Position numbers and translations under genes: made by a program
Part shown: positions 45,210-55,452 of the stretch, piece after piece
How the letters are laid out: each line of letters opens with the position of its first letter
How positions within the stretch are numbered: the stretch's first letter is position 1
Assembly (NCBI RefSeq): GCF_950066645.1
Contig: NZ_CATMFB010000020.1
Coordinates: 1-57,668, forward strand
DNA from: an uncultured Thalassolituus sp.
GTDB lineage: Bacteria > Pseudomonadota > Gammaproteobacteria > Pseudomonadales > Oceanobacteraceae
Reading direction: 5' to 3'
Length of the DNA stretch: 57,668 bases
Notes under the pieces: generated by a model
Seen by the model: the letters and a program-made list of their open reading frames with translations, nothing else
What the model was told of the DNA's origin: nothing
The model's database searches: none

Positions 45210-47036
45210 TCAGATCTGATCGCCCCAGAGCGCATCGCGTAATCCGCTTGCGCGCTCCGTCCGGCTGTTCAGAGCCATGTTCCAGCAGGCCTCACCGGCC
45301 TGACAATAAAATTGTTTCTTTGCGCGGGTCAGCGCGGTGTATACCAGCTCGCGGGTAATCACCTGCTGCCATTTTGCCGGCAATAACAGAAGCACCTCTG
45401 AAAATTCAGAGCCCTGACTCTTGTGCACTGTCATTGCAAATGCGGTTTCATGACTGGGCAGACGCCCCGGAGACAGAAAACGCAAACCGCCTTCCGTATT
45501 GCGGAACACCACTCTGTCCTGCCCTTCGTGGCGGAGCATGATACCGATATCACCGTTATAAAGCCCGATGTCGTAATCGTTCCGGGTGATCATTACCGCT
45601 CGACCGGGATACCAGTGCTGACTGGTGTCTGACAGCAGACCTGCCCTGTTAAGAAGACGCTCAATCCGACGATTAGTTTCCTCAACACCAAAGGGGCCGT
45701 TCCGCAACGCCACCAGCACCTGGAACTGATCAAAAGCATCCAGTATCCACTCGGGGGCGACGTCTTTCCTGATCAGGTCACAATACTGTCGGTAGCCGTC
45801 AAGCACACGCGCCTGCCACTCTTCTGAGTCAGGGTCGAGACGCACAACATCACTGAATTCTGGCCCCGCAAATACCGCCTGTGTTGCCACGGTGTTCCCC
45901 TGATTCACGGCCCGGGCAAGCGCGCCGATACCGCTGTTTTCATCGAAACGGTGAGATTTTCGCAACTGCATCATTGCATTCTGCATCGGCGAGCACGCCG
46001 GTTCCGTCACCTGACTGAGGTCATAGCCGGTGAGTTCGCTCAGTCGTGCGGCAAAGGCCGGTGTAACACCGTGTTCTGCCCCGGCATCACAGAGATCCGC
46101 GAGCACACTCCCGGCTTCTACCGAGGCCAGCTGATCCCGGTCACCCAGCATGATCAGCCGGGCTTCTGGCGCCAGAGCACTGAGCAGATGAGCCATCATC
46201 GGCAGATCAATCATGGACGCCTCATCGACCACTACACAATCAAAGGGCAGGCAGCGCCCGGCGTGATAGCGAAAACCCCGAGGGCTCCAGCCAAGCAGAC
46301 GATGCAGGGTGAAACTGACCGATGGAATGCCGTCAGCGTTTTCCAGCCCGCCCCGCTCCCGCGCCTGACGGATAGATTCGGTCATCCGCGCCGCGGCCTT
46401 TCCGGTCGGGGCAGCCAGCGCAATCCGCAACCCGGGCTTCTCACTCAATAAAGCGCTCAACAAACGGGTAACCGTGGTCGTCTTACCGGTACCCGGCCCG
46501 CCGGTGATCACGCACAGCGGCTGCAGACACGCGGTCGCTGCGGCCACGGCCTGCCAGTCGATGTCGGCGCTCTGCGCAGGAAATAACTGCTTCAGGGTGT
46601 CGGATAAGCCCGCATTGACTGCCAGCCCTTCGGGCGTAATACGGCTGCGGACCTGCTCAAGTACCTGCTGCTCGTAATTAAAATAACGATGCAGATAAAC
46701 ACGATTGCCCTGCACAATAAACAAGGCCGATGCCTCCGGCTGGCGACCATCGCTGACGCTGTGACACTGGTGTAATTGTGCTGCCTCCGGTGGAGACCGG
46801 TCTGTCAGCGCAAGCGCCGCAGGCCAGCTGTTCAGATCCAGACACACCTGCCCACGCCCCAGCACATAACTCGTCGCGCAGGCGGCCAACATCAATGCAT
46901 CAAGCAACCCGGGTGCAGCTTCCGGCCCTGCGGCATCGCTTTCCCACTGCCTTACCTGCAGCGCCATCTGGTAATCAATAGCGCGGATTCTATCGTCGTC
47001 CAACCAGGATTTAAGCAACGCAGTCACTGGCATCAT
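45210..47036 (-). CDS. recD: Exodeoxyribonuclease V alpha subunit (RecD)
   Basis: RecD is the 5'-to-3' helicase of RecBCD. About 608 residues from ATG 47036, which overlaps the recB stop (ATGATG). Walker A VITGGPGTGKTTTVTR, the Walker B/DEAS motif (DCVVVDEASMIDLP) and the C-terminal TVHKSQGSEFSEVLL and YTALTRAK are all present. The frame to 47075 lies inside recB and is rejected. Gene order recC-recB-recD is that of E. coli and relatives, without ptrA between recC and recB. Confidence 0.96.
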   Translation of the reverse strand: MMPVTALLKSWLDDDRIRAIDYQMALQVRQWESDAAGPEAAPGLLDALMLAACATSYVLGRGQVCLDLNSWPAALALTDRSPPEAAQLHQCHSVSDGRQPEASALFIVQGNRVYLHRYFNYEQQVLEQVRSRITPEGLAVNAGLSDTLKQLFPAQSADIDWQAVAAATACLQPLCVITGGPGTGKTTTVTRLLSALLSEKPGLRIALAAPTGKAAARMTESIRQARERGGLENADGIPSVSFTLHRLLGWSPRGFRYHAGRCLPFDCVVVDEASMIDLPMMAHLLSALAPEARLIMLGDRDQLASVEAGSVLADLCDAGAEHGVTPAFAARLSELTGYDLSQVTEPACSPMQNAMMQLRKSHRFDENSGIGALARAVNQGNTVATQAVFAGPEFSDVVRLDPDSEEWQARVLDGYRQYCDLIRKDVAPEWILDAFDQFQVLVALRNGPFGVEETNRRIERLLNRAGLLSDTSQHWYPGRAVMITRNDYDIGLYNGDIGIMLRHEGQDRVVFRNTEGGLRFLSPGRLPSHETAFAMTVHKSQGSEFSEVLLLLPAKWQQVITRELVYTALTRAKKQFYCQAGEACWNMALNSRTERASGLRDALWGDQI

Positions 47037-50000
47037 GCGCTGACTCCTTTGCCCGGAAGAATCAGATCTCTCCATCGTTTCAGCAGCTCAGGGCTGGCCG
47101 GGGTGAAGCAGACGCCGGCATCCGGGTCAGGGTGCTCTCCTCCATCGGTAAAATGGCTGCCCATCCCTCGAAGATAAAGATACACACTGCCTCCGAGGTG
47201 TTTCTGCGGTTGATAATCCGGCAGGCGCTTACTCAGAAGCTGATCCAGCGCCAGCATATATATCCAGGACTGCAGGTCGTATCTGTGCTCTCGCATCGAC
47301 TCGCGCAGCGCTTCAGGGACATAATTCTGCCATTCATTCCCCAGGTGGTTGGATTTATAGTCAGCAACATAAAAGCGCCCCTGCCATTCAAAAATCAGGT
47401 CGATAAATCCTTTCAGGTAGCCGGTGAGTGGCTCAAAACTGAAACGCGCTTCTCCTCCCATCAGGGTATTAATATCGCCGGCCGATAATTGCCCGACCGG
47501 TAAATAAAACTCCATTTCGTCCAGACGCGCCCCCGCCTGAATATCTTTCAACGCGACACTGGTGTCGTACAACGCCAGTGGCTGTGCGACCACACCCGTT
47601 ATCCAGTCGGCAACCTCTGCTGGGTTCTGATCCTGAATACCGTACAGACTTAACTGGGTATTGCAGATATCGGCCAGTGAATCCTGACACTGAAAATCCC
47701 AGTGCTCAAAAATAGCGTGCAGGCAGGTTCCCGGGTTGGCTCCCTTAGGAAAACGCAGCGCCAGTGGTAACACTTCTGGCGTATCCGCAACGACGGAATT
47801 CAGCCCGGCTTCCCAGTCGAAATAATGCCCAAGGTCAGCGGCAGCAGCCTCTGCCTGATGCGCAGAGTGAGCCGCCAGCTGGCTGTAACTGCCGACGCGC
47901 CAGTGATCACGCCAGCGGGCCTGATTTACGGCAGGGGCAACAGGTGGTGGCGGCACATCCAGTTCCGCTTGTCCGGCGACACTCCAGGCAGGTAATGGCC
48001 CGGCGTACATTCCAGTAATCTGAATATCAGACAGCTCGCGCCCTGCCAGCAGATACCCCAGCGCCGACTCCGGCCAGACCGGTTTTTTGTTCTTGCCGGA
48101 CACCGCGTTTGCCAGCCAGACATAACAGCCGAATTTTGCCCGGGTCAGTGCGACATACAGCAACCGCATCTGTTCGGCTAACACATCGTCGCGTTGCCGC
48201 GCTCTGGCGTTATCGTCGGGGGCTAAATCACGTACGACTTCGCGGCCGTTGTAATAAATCGTCTCGGTACTCTGCTGTCGGGGCCTGGCGCTGTCGGCCC
48301 ACAGGTATGGCAGAAAAACAAATGGATATTCGAGCCCCTTCGATTTATGAATGGTGACAATATTGACGAGGCGGTCGTCTGTCTCGAGACGAAGTTGCGC
48401 TTCTTCTCCCCGGCCCGAGGCTGGGTCTACCCGCTCACTGAACCAGCGGATCAGCGCCTGATGACCACGTACTTTGCGACTCTGCGCCTGCAACATTTCG
48501 CCCAGATGCAGAATATTCGTCAGCACCCGCTCCCCTTCGTCGAGCTTACGTAACCGCACAGCGCGCTCATTGTCTTCCAGCCATTGCATCAGCATGGCCA
48601 TAACACCACGCCGTTGCCAGATCTGATGGTAGGCATGCATAGCAGCTAACTGACCTTCCCACAGGCTTTCTTCTTCCTGCATGCGCACCAGGTCATTGGC
48701 AGTTGCACCCCAGGTCGGCGTAGCAATCGCACGCCGGACTGCGGCTTCATTGCCCGGGTGCGCGATCGCTTCAAGCATCGCCAGCAGATCCCAGGCTTCC
48801 GTGGAATCAAGCACACTGTCGCGGGTCAGGAACACACTGCCGATGCCTTGTGCCGTCAGCGCCTGGCGAATGATTTTTGCCTGAACCCGCGAATACACCA
48901 GCACCGCAACATCGCCCGCTTCGACGAGTTTACCCGTTCTGGCTGAGCGGGATTTTCTGGAAGCAGCAGGATAAACCGCAGCCCCTGCCAGAAGTGAAGC
49001 GATCTGGACTGCACACTCTTCTGCTACACGCTGCATTGAATTTGCTTTGTTATCTTCTTCGTCCGAGATCCACAGCTGCAGTGCCTCATCAGGAATTCCT
49101 GCCTGCCAGACTGGCGCCTTTTTATCATGCTGCCCACCGGCGTTAACCGGATAGAACTGAATAGAATCATCAAATACAAAGGGGGCTTTATGACTCTGCC
49201 AAAGGTTGTTGGTGGCCTGAATCAGACGGCTATCACTGCGGTAATTGGTATCCAGTGTAAAGCGACGCGAAGGAGGAATAGCTTTACTGGCTTGCATGTA
49301 GGTAAAAATATCCGCGCCCCGGAACGCATAAATCGCCTGTTTAGGGTCACCAATCATAATCAGGCCATGACGGGACTCACCTTCCTGTTCAGCCGGATAT
49401 ATCCGGCTGAAAATCCGGTACTGAACAGGGTCTGTATCCTGAAATTCATCAATCATTGCGACCGGATACAGTCGACGGATCTGAGCAGCAAGCTCTTCGC
49501 CACGATCGGAATTCAGCGCTGCATCGAGCAGACGTAACAGATCGTCACTGGTCATCACCGCTGCCTGTTCCAGCAGTTCGATATATCGCCCGTAAATGGT
49601 CTTAAACCACATCAGCTCCAGCGACAATGTCATCGACTGATTCAGTTCAGTCAATTCATCAATTTTTTCAAACAACTTATGCCTGGGTGGCTCACCGGAT
49701 TTCGTTTTCTCGGCCAACATCTGCGAACCAAAACGATAAAGGTTTGCTGGCAACGGCAGCGCACTGCCAGCAGCGAAATAATCGCCCGCCTGATTCATCC
49801 AGTTAGGGAGGTTTTTTGAGGTATAGCTGCGCTTATCTATATCCGCTGAGGTAATGGTTTTTACGATGTTGTCAGAACCGAGGAAAAACCAGAGATTTTT
49901 CGCATCCTCAAAGGCCTGATGAAACTGTGTCCACAGATCATCAAATGCTGTATCCAGATCAGGCTTTATGCGGATAGACGGTTTGCTCATCCAGCTGCGG

Positions 50001-50596
50001 AAATAGCTAAAAAGATGATCCGGACCAGAAAAGCGCGACGTCATAAACTCAAGAACATCGCGACTCTGCGGATAACAGATCTGTCGCCAGACATCTTCAC
50101 AGGCGCGGCGCAGGTATTCTTCACCTTCCACCTCAAGGGCAAGGTTGAAGGCCACACCACTGTCGAACGCATAACGCTTAAGCATCTGCGCACAGAACTT
50201 ATGGATGGTAAAAATGGCCGCTTCATCCATCTGAGCCAGATTCAACTGCAGCCAGGTTTTCAACTCGTCGCGGCTGATACCTTTTTCGCTTTGCAGGCTG
50301 GTCACCCATCGCTGCACATCCGCATCGGGCATGGTATTGCTTTCGGCTTCGCCAGCCAGCAGATTCTCAAATGCATCGCGCAGACCGCCGCGGATACGTC
50401 CGCGTAGTTCTTCGGTTGCCGCTTTGGTAAAAGTCACAACAAGAATATCGGTGCAACCCAGACGGACATCAATCCCATGGCCGAGCGTCAGACGGCGATA
50501 CAGCTGATTAATCGTATAGGTTTTTCCTGTTCCGGCACTGGCTTCAATCAACGACTGGCCATAAAGAGGGAACGTATGAATATCAAGCTTATTCAT
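47033..50596 (-). CDS. recB: Exodeoxyribonuclease V beta subunit (RecB)
   Basis: RecB is the 3'-to-5' helicase and the single nuclease of RecBCD, which processes double-strand ends and degrades foreign linear DNA. About 1187 residues from ATG 50596 (MNKLDIHTFPLYG), with GAGGAG five bases before it. Walker A IEASAGTGKTYT, the UvrD-like core (AMIDEFQDTDPVQYRIF; LIMIGDPKQAIYAFRGAD; VTIHKSKGLEYP), and the C-terminal nuclease with GFIDLIFEW and VADYKSNHLG (the D-x-K active site) are intact. The start codon overlaps the recC stop. Confidence 0.97.
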   Translation of the reverse strand: MNKLDIHTFPLYGQSLIEASAGTGKTYTINQLYRRLTLGHGIDVRLGCTDILVVTFTKAATEELRGRIRGGLRDAFENLLAGEAESNTMPDADVQRWVTSLQSEKGISRDELKTWLQLNLAQMDEAAIFTIHKFCAQMLKRYAFDSGVAFNLALEVEGEEYLRRACEDVWRQICYPQSRDVLEFMTSRFSGPDHLFSYFRSWMSKPSIRIKPDLDTAFDDLWTQFHQAFEDAKNLWFFLGSDNIVKTITSADIDKRSYTSKNLPNWMNQAGDYFAAGSALPLPANLYRFGSQMLAEKTKSGEPPRHKLFEKIDELTELNQSMTLSLELMWFKTIYGRYIELLEQAAVMTSDDLLRLLDAALNSDRGEELAAQIRRLYPVAMIDEFQDTDPVQYRIFSRIYPAEQEGESRHGLIMIGDPKQAIYAFRGADIFTYMQASKAIPPSRRFTLDTNYRSDSRLIQATNNLWQSHKAPFVFDDSIQFYPVNAGGQHDKKAPVWQAGIPDEALQLWISDEEDNKANSMQRVAEECAVQIASLLAGAAVYPAASRKSRSARTGKLVEAGDVAVLVYSRVQAKIIRQALTAQGIGSVFLTRDSVLDSTEAWDLLAMLEAIAHPGNEAAVRRAIATPTWGATANDLVRMQEEESLWEGQLAAMHAYHQIWQRRGVMAMLMQWLEDNERAVRLRKLDEGERVLTNILHLGEMLQAQSRKVRGHQALIRWFSERVDPASGRGEEAQLRLETDDRLVNIVTIHKSKGLEYPFVFLPYLWADSARPRQQSTETIYYNGREVVRDLAPDDNARARQRDDVLAEQMRLLYVALTRAKFGCYVWLANAVSGKNKKPVWPESALGYLLAGRELSDIQITGMYAGPLPAWSVAGQAELDVPPPPVAPAVNQARWRDHWRVGSYSQLAAHSAHQAEAAAADLGHYFDWEAGLNSVVADTPEVLPLALRFPKGANPGTCLHAIFEHWDFQCQDSLADICNTQLSLYGIQDQNPAEVADWITGVVAQPLALYDTSVALKDIQAGARLDEMEFYLPVGQLSAGDINTLMGGEARFSFEPLTGYLKGFIDLIFEWQGRFYVADYKSNHLGNEWQNYVPEALRESMREHRYDLQSWIYMLALDQLLSKRLPDYQPQKHLGGSVYLYLRGMGSHFTDGGEHPDPDAGVCFTPASPELLKRWRDLILPGKGVSA

Positions 50597-53500
50597 GCAT
50601 GCTCCTCTTCGCGCAGACACTGCAGCGGTAACGACCAGATCCAGGAGTGCTGCTCCTGCCAGGTATCCAGATCACCGCCAGTTAACTGTCCGGCAAGCTC
50701 CGGATAACAGCGTTGTGCAGCCGTACGGTTAAGTTCTGAAAATTCATTGTCAGCCTGTTTACTCACGGTCTCCAGTCGCTTCTCTTCGCTGCTGTTTATT
50801 ACTGCCCAGAGCAGCCCGGGAAGTGCCGTCTGTGGTGCCTGCCAACTGCTGAGGTAGTGCTTATAACAACGCTGGATATAACTGATCGCCTGATCTTTGG
50901 TGGGTGCCGTAAACATGACTTCTTCGAGATTTTTTTTGCCGCCAATCATCACAGCTGTGTCTGCACACGTAGCATCGGCCGCCACGGTAAACACAAGGTC
51001 CAGCCAGGCATTAAGCAGATGCTCGCCCCGCAGATCTCCGGCCCGCCAGAACACGAGTTGCTGATTCCAGCACTGGCTGTATTCACCGCTGATTTCCGTC
51101 TGCATTCCGTCATTATCTAATTGCAGCGTGAGTGTTCCGCTGCGCGGCTCTCCTGAAATATAACGGCTTACCGCCTCTGCCAGAGGCTCCAGCTCAGTCT
51201 CAATGCGACTGGCGTAAATTTCACCCAGTGCGTTCACCGGCAGATGTCCAAGGGCCTTCTCCCGCTGCGTAAATTCAGCCGGTTTGCCCGCAGCCTGTGA
51301 CAGCCGGTCCTGCATCCAGCGCTGTTTAATCTGGCTGCCTTCAAGTGCATCAGGGGCAAATGTTTCTTCGTTTCTGGCCTGATTCATATACAGATCAGGT
51401 GACAGACGTAGCCGGCGACGAAGAAAGAAATCCGCCGGTTTCAGCAGGGATTCTTTGATATCTGACCAGAGCACCTGCTGGGTATTTAACGCTTCAGGCA
51501 AAGATACCGGCGACTGATAAAACGGCGTAATCACCTGATCACTGTGGTCTGCATTGGCAACGTCCGCCCATAATTTGTGGAATCCACGCACGGCATGCTG
51601 CGTTTCCGGGTCAAAGCTTTTCCGGTTAAACGGTTGCAGCGGCAGCTCTTCGATCAGCCACTGACGGATGCGCGCCCGGCTTTCTTTCGCCGGCAAATTT
51701 TCATCGCCAGCCAGACAGCAGGCGTCGCCGATGTAATCCAGTAACTCGTTCACCAGTACCGAGGGCTGCAGTTCGTGGTTTTCACGCGCATCGCGCCCCC
51801 GGTAACTGATATAGAATTTCTGCTGCGCGGAACACAGGGCTTCCAGCACAAGATAGCGGTCGTCTTCACGACGGGAGCGGTCGCCACGACGAGCACGCCC
51901 CTGCACCATTAAATCGAAGCCAACAGGCGTGACCTGACGAGGATAATCCTGATCGTTCATGCCCAGCAGGCAAACCGCTTTAAACGGGATTGAACGCATC
52001 GGCATCAGGGTACAGAAATTCACCGGGCCGGCGAGAAAACGCTGCCAGCCACCCTGCTGCCCCAGATGTTCACTGAACCAACTGCGCACAATATGCGGCG
52101 ACAGTTCCCGGTCATACGCGGCATCGGAAAGCTCTTCCGCCCAACGCTGTATTGCATCCCTGACGCGCTGAATCTGCACACCTTCGTCGAGATCGGGCTC
52201 ATAAAAATCATCGATTAGTGCCGGAATGGCTGACATCCATTCACTGACACTATGAGCAGCGGACTGGAACTCCCGCCAATGTTCAAGGCGTTCAATAAAC
52301 CGGATCAACTGCCCAAGCAATCCGGCGCCACCGCCTTCGACTGAGAACACCGGCCAGTCATCACCCCAGTGCACCAGAGGATCAGAAGGCTGCATCAGAC
52401 CGAGTAATAACTGACGTAGCCCCTTACTCCAGCTGTTCTGGCTGAATGCCGGAAAGCCCAGTTGCTGGCGATGTCGATCATCAATGCCCCACCGGATCCC
52501 GGCTTTCTCCAGCCATTCACGAATAACATCGAGATCGCTCTCTTCGATACCAAACCGGCGGCGCACTGCGGCAACATCCAGCCAGTCCAGCACATCCGTT
52601 AACTGCAGACGACTATCAAACAGTCCCATCAGAGCAATAATGCTGTCGAGCAGCGGGTTTTCCTGTACCTGCGACTGATCAGCGATGGCCCAGGGAATAC
52701 GCTGATCTTCCGGAGCGCTGGCAAATACCGCATCAATGTACGGTGCGTACTGGTCGATGTCTGGCACCATCACCACAATGTCGCGCGGTTTCAGATCGGG
52801 GTCTGCGTTAAACCAGTAAAGTAGCTGGTCATGCAGGTGCTGTACTTCTCGCAACGGGCTGTGCCCGGACACGATTCGGAGGCTGCCGTCGGCAGGCGCC
52901 ACCGGAGTTTTAAAGCGGCTGTGGGTTAATGCCTCTGGCTGATATGCGAGCGTCTGACCGTCGTGCAATTCCAGCAGATCGGCCTGCAGTATTTTTAACA
53001 GGCTGGTGCGATCAATATCACTGTAGGCTTCAATATCCTGCAGCTCACCTTCGCTCGAGGTCTCATGAACCAGGGTCAGGAAATCTTTTCCCAGACGCCC
53101 CCAGCTGGCCAGCAGCGGGTTGCCCCGCTCCAGATACGCCGCAGCGTCCGGGTTAGTACGCAGAATCCAGGCTTTCTGGCGGTCACTGACGATATCACCC
53201 CAGAAATTACGACACGGATTCAACAGAAAGAAATGAACATCGATATGCCCGGAGATGGCATTCAGCACATCCCAGTAGCCTCCGGGTAATGCCGCAATAC
53301 CGAACACGAACAGACGCTTCGGCATCGCTCTGAGGCGCTCGCCATGCTGCCCGACAATATCACTCAGCGACGTGGTCAGCCGCGCCCGGTGCTCCAGACT
53401 GTTGCCCAGTGACCGGCTGTCATCAACCAGCGCCCGCCAGACTCTGGGCTGCCATGGGTGAACTGACACATCCGTGTCCGGGACGTCATTTTCACCTTGC

Positions 53501-53946
53501 TCCCAGCTAAGCAACCAGTCTGGACGATAGACCAGATACTGATCGAATACGTCGGCGATTTTGTGTGCCAGCTCGTAGCAGCGCAGGCCGTGAGAGTCAT
53601 TCTGGAGGTAACGGGCAATGGCTTCGCAATCGGGCTCATGCTGAAGCGAAGGCAGCAGGCGCATCAGTTTCCAGGCCATGGCCTGCTTTTCAAAATGCGA
53701 ACGTTCCGGAAGCTCGGGCTTGAGGGTGTTGAATACTTTCCAGACATACGCCGAGGGCAGCGGGAATTCAACCTGCGCCGCCACACCCAGTCCGTCAGCC
53801 AGCTGCAGTTTCAGCCAGTGCGCCATGCCCTGTGACTGCACAAGAATCTGCTCAGACTCAAATACACCAGGTGGATTCTGGCGGATCTCGTTCAGCAGGA
53901 GTTCTTTCAGTACTTCAAGGTCATTGGAGTGATATAAGCGGAACAT
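50593..53946 (-). CDS. recC: Exodeoxyribonuclease V gamma subunit (RecC)
   Basis: RecC splits the DNA strands, recognises Chi and scaffolds RecB and RecD. The 1117-residue protein has the helicase-like but catalytically dead fold: ILVQSQGMAHWLKLQLAD near the N-terminus, PRDIVVMVPDIDQYAPYIDAVF, CLLGMNDQDYPRQVTPVGFDLM and FYISYRGRD in the core. It is the first gene of the recCBD operon; ATG 53946 begins MFRLYHSNDLEVL, the usual RecC start. No rearrangement seen. Confidence 0.97.
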   Translation of the reverse strand: MFRLYHSNDLEVLKELLLNEIRQNPPGVFESEQILVQSQGMAHWLKLQLADGLGVAAQVEFPLPSAYVWKVFNTLKPELPERSHFEKQAMAWKLMRLLPSLQHEPDCEAIARYLQNDSHGLRCYELAHKIADVFDQYLVYRPDWLLSWEQGENDVPDTDVSVHPWQPRVWRALVDDSRSLGNSLEHRARLTTSLSDIVGQHGERLRAMPKRLFVFGIAALPGGYWDVLNAISGHIDVHFFLLNPCRNFWGDIVSDRQKAWILRTNPDAAAYLERGNPLLASWGRLGKDFLTLVHETSSEGELQDIEAYSDIDRTSLLKILQADLLELHDGQTLAYQPEALTHSRFKTPVAPADGSLRIVSGHSPLREVQHLHDQLLYWFNADPDLKPRDIVVMVPDIDQYAPYIDAVFASAPEDQRIPWAIADQSQVQENPLLDSIIALMGLFDSRLQLTDVLDWLDVAAVRRRFGIEESDLDVIREWLEKAGIRWGIDDRHRQQLGFPAFSQNSWSKGLRQLLLGLMQPSDPLVHWGDDWPVFSVEGGGAGLLGQLIRFIERLEHWREFQSAAHSVSEWMSAIPALIDDFYEPDLDEGVQIQRVRDAIQRWAEELSDAAYDRELSPHIVRSWFSEHLGQQGGWQRFLAGPVNFCTLMPMRSIPFKAVCLLGMNDQDYPRQVTPVGFDLMVQGRARRGDRSRREDDRYLVLEALCSAQQKFYISYRGRDARENHELQPSVLVNELLDYIGDACCLAGDENLPAKESRARIRQWLIEELPLQPFNRKSFDPETQHAVRGFHKLWADVANADHSDQVITPFYQSPVSLPEALNTQQVLWSDIKESLLKPADFFLRRRLRLSPDLYMNQARNEETFAPDALEGSQIKQRWMQDRLSQAAGKPAEFTQREKALGHLPVNALGEIYASRIETELEPLAEAVSRYISGEPRSGTLTLQLDNDGMQTEISGEYSQCWNQQLVFWRAGDLRGEHLLNAWLDLVFTVAADATCADTAVMIGGKKNLEEVMFTAPTKDQAISYIQRCYKHYLSSWQAPQTALPGLLWAVINSSEEKRLETVSKQADNEFSELNRTAAQRCYPELAGQLTGGDLDTWQEQHSWIWSLPLQCLREEEHA

Positions 53947-54037
53947 GCTGTCCTTGCGGGTATGGTTACCGGATCAGTGCAGGCATTGTAACAGCGTTTT
54001 CGGGCTGTCTGCCTGCATCAGCTCCCACCATAACAGA

Positions 54038-55315
54038 TCACTGCATACGGGTAACCAGCAACTGCTCTACGCGCACGCCTTCCAGGTCAAGCACTTCAAA
54101 TTTATAACCGCTGTGGAGGCAGAAATCCGTCTTACGGGGGAGACGTTTGAGCTGGAAAATCATGAAGCCCGCCAGAGTTTCATACTGATTGCGCTCAGGA
54201 AACTCGTCGATATCCAGCGCTTTCATGACTTCTCCGATGGGTGTCATCCCGTCCATCAACCAGGATTGATCATCCCGCAGTATGATCTGCTGATCGTCCT
54301 TATGGGTAATCAGCTGGCCGATGAAGCCACTGAGCAGATCTTTCACAGTGACCAGTCCGACAACGGTGGCGTATTCGTTAACCACGACCGCAAATGGCTG
54401 CGTGGCTGTTCTGAATGCATTAAGCCCTTCAGAGAGTGTCAGGGTCTCGGGCAGGTAGAGGACGTCCGGGTTATAGTCGAGCGACTGGATGCCCGTCATT
54501 TCACCACGCAGAACGAGACGCAGAATGGTTTTCGATTCAACAGAGCCGCGGATTTTTTCGAGCGTGCCATCGCATACCAGAAAGTCGTTGTGAGGATGAT
54601 CAACGACCTTTTCTGAAATCATCGCCGCGTCTTCCTCGATATCGAAGTAGACAATCTGATCCCGTGGGGTCATGACGCCACTGATCATGGCGTTATCCAG
54701 ATCAAACACGTTCCCGATCAGATCATATTCCTGCTTCTGCAGACTGCCGTCTTCCGCGCCGGCGTCCATCATGGCAACAATATCTTCGGTAGTGACCTGC
54801 TCTTCCCGCTCGGTGGGCAGTTTCAGCAACCGGAGCACCAGATTCGTTACGCCGTTAAAGAAAAACACCAGCGGCATGACCATAAAGGTCACCCAGCGCA
54901 TTGGCGTCACCATGCGTATTGCCGTCGATTCCGGCAGGATCACCGCGATTCGCTTTGGCAGCAGGTCTGCAAACAGAATAAAGAGTGCCGTAATCGAGAA
55001 GAACGAAAGCGCAAAACTGATCTGATCAAGCATGCTCCCCTGGTACACCAGGCTGATCAGCTCACGGATGTATGGAGTAAGAGCCTGCTCGCCAATGATG
55101 CCGCCAAGAATTGAAATGGCGTTCAGGGCGATCTGAATCATGGCAAAAAACGCCCCGGGATCCTGCTGCAGATCGAGTACGTCCTGAGCCTTACGGTCAC
55201 CTTCACTGGCCATCACCCGCAGCTTGATTTTGCGCGAGGCCGCGATGCCGATCTCTGACATTGCAAACAGGGCGCTGGCCATAATCAGCAGGCCAATCGC
55301 TAACATATCACTCAT
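54038..55315 (-). CDS. CNNM/CorC (HlyC)-family transmembrane protein with CBS domains
   Basis: The 425-residue protein has a DUF21/CNNM membrane domain (about 1-190; MSEIGIAASRKIKL and NAISILGGIIGEQ), two CBS domains (about 205-335; MTPRDQIVYFDIEEDAAMI and VVNEYATVVGLVTVKDLL) and a CorC/HlyC C-terminal domain (LPRKTDFCLHSGYKFEVLD). Such proteins are tied to magnesium or cobalt export/homeostasis. It runs alone between recC and the hydrolase gene. Transported ion is not fixed by sequence. Confidence 0.93.
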   Translation of the reverse strand: MSDMLAIGLLIMASALFAMSEIGIAASRKIKLRVMASEGDRKAQDVLDLQQDPGAFFAMIQIALNAISILGGIIGEQALTPYIRELISLVYQGSMLDQISFALSFFSITALFILFADLLPKRIAVILPESTAIRMVTPMRWVTFMVMPLVFFFNGVTNLVLRLLKLPTEREEQVTTEDIVAMMDAGAEDGSLQKQEYDLIGNVFDLDNAMISGVMTPRDQIVYFDIEEDAAMISEKVVDHPHNDFLVCDGTLEKIRGSVESKTILRLVLRGEMTGIQSLDYNPDVLYLPETLTLSEGLNAFRTATQPFAVVVNEYATVVGLVTVKDLLSGFIGQLITHKDDQQIILRDDQSWLMDGMTPIGEVMKALDIDEFPERNQYETLAGFMIFQLKRLPRKTDFCLHSGYKFEVLDLEGVRVEQLLVTRMQ

Positions 55316-55452
55316 TTCCGGGGTCCGTTCAGTGAATGGAAATTAAGCGGAGTATAGGCCTGTTTTCCTGGGTGGAGAATAAGTTTTTACGCGTTTTATT
55401 CATGCTCGGAACAGGCCCCCGGAAAGCGGACTTCCGGAGGCCTGAACAGCAC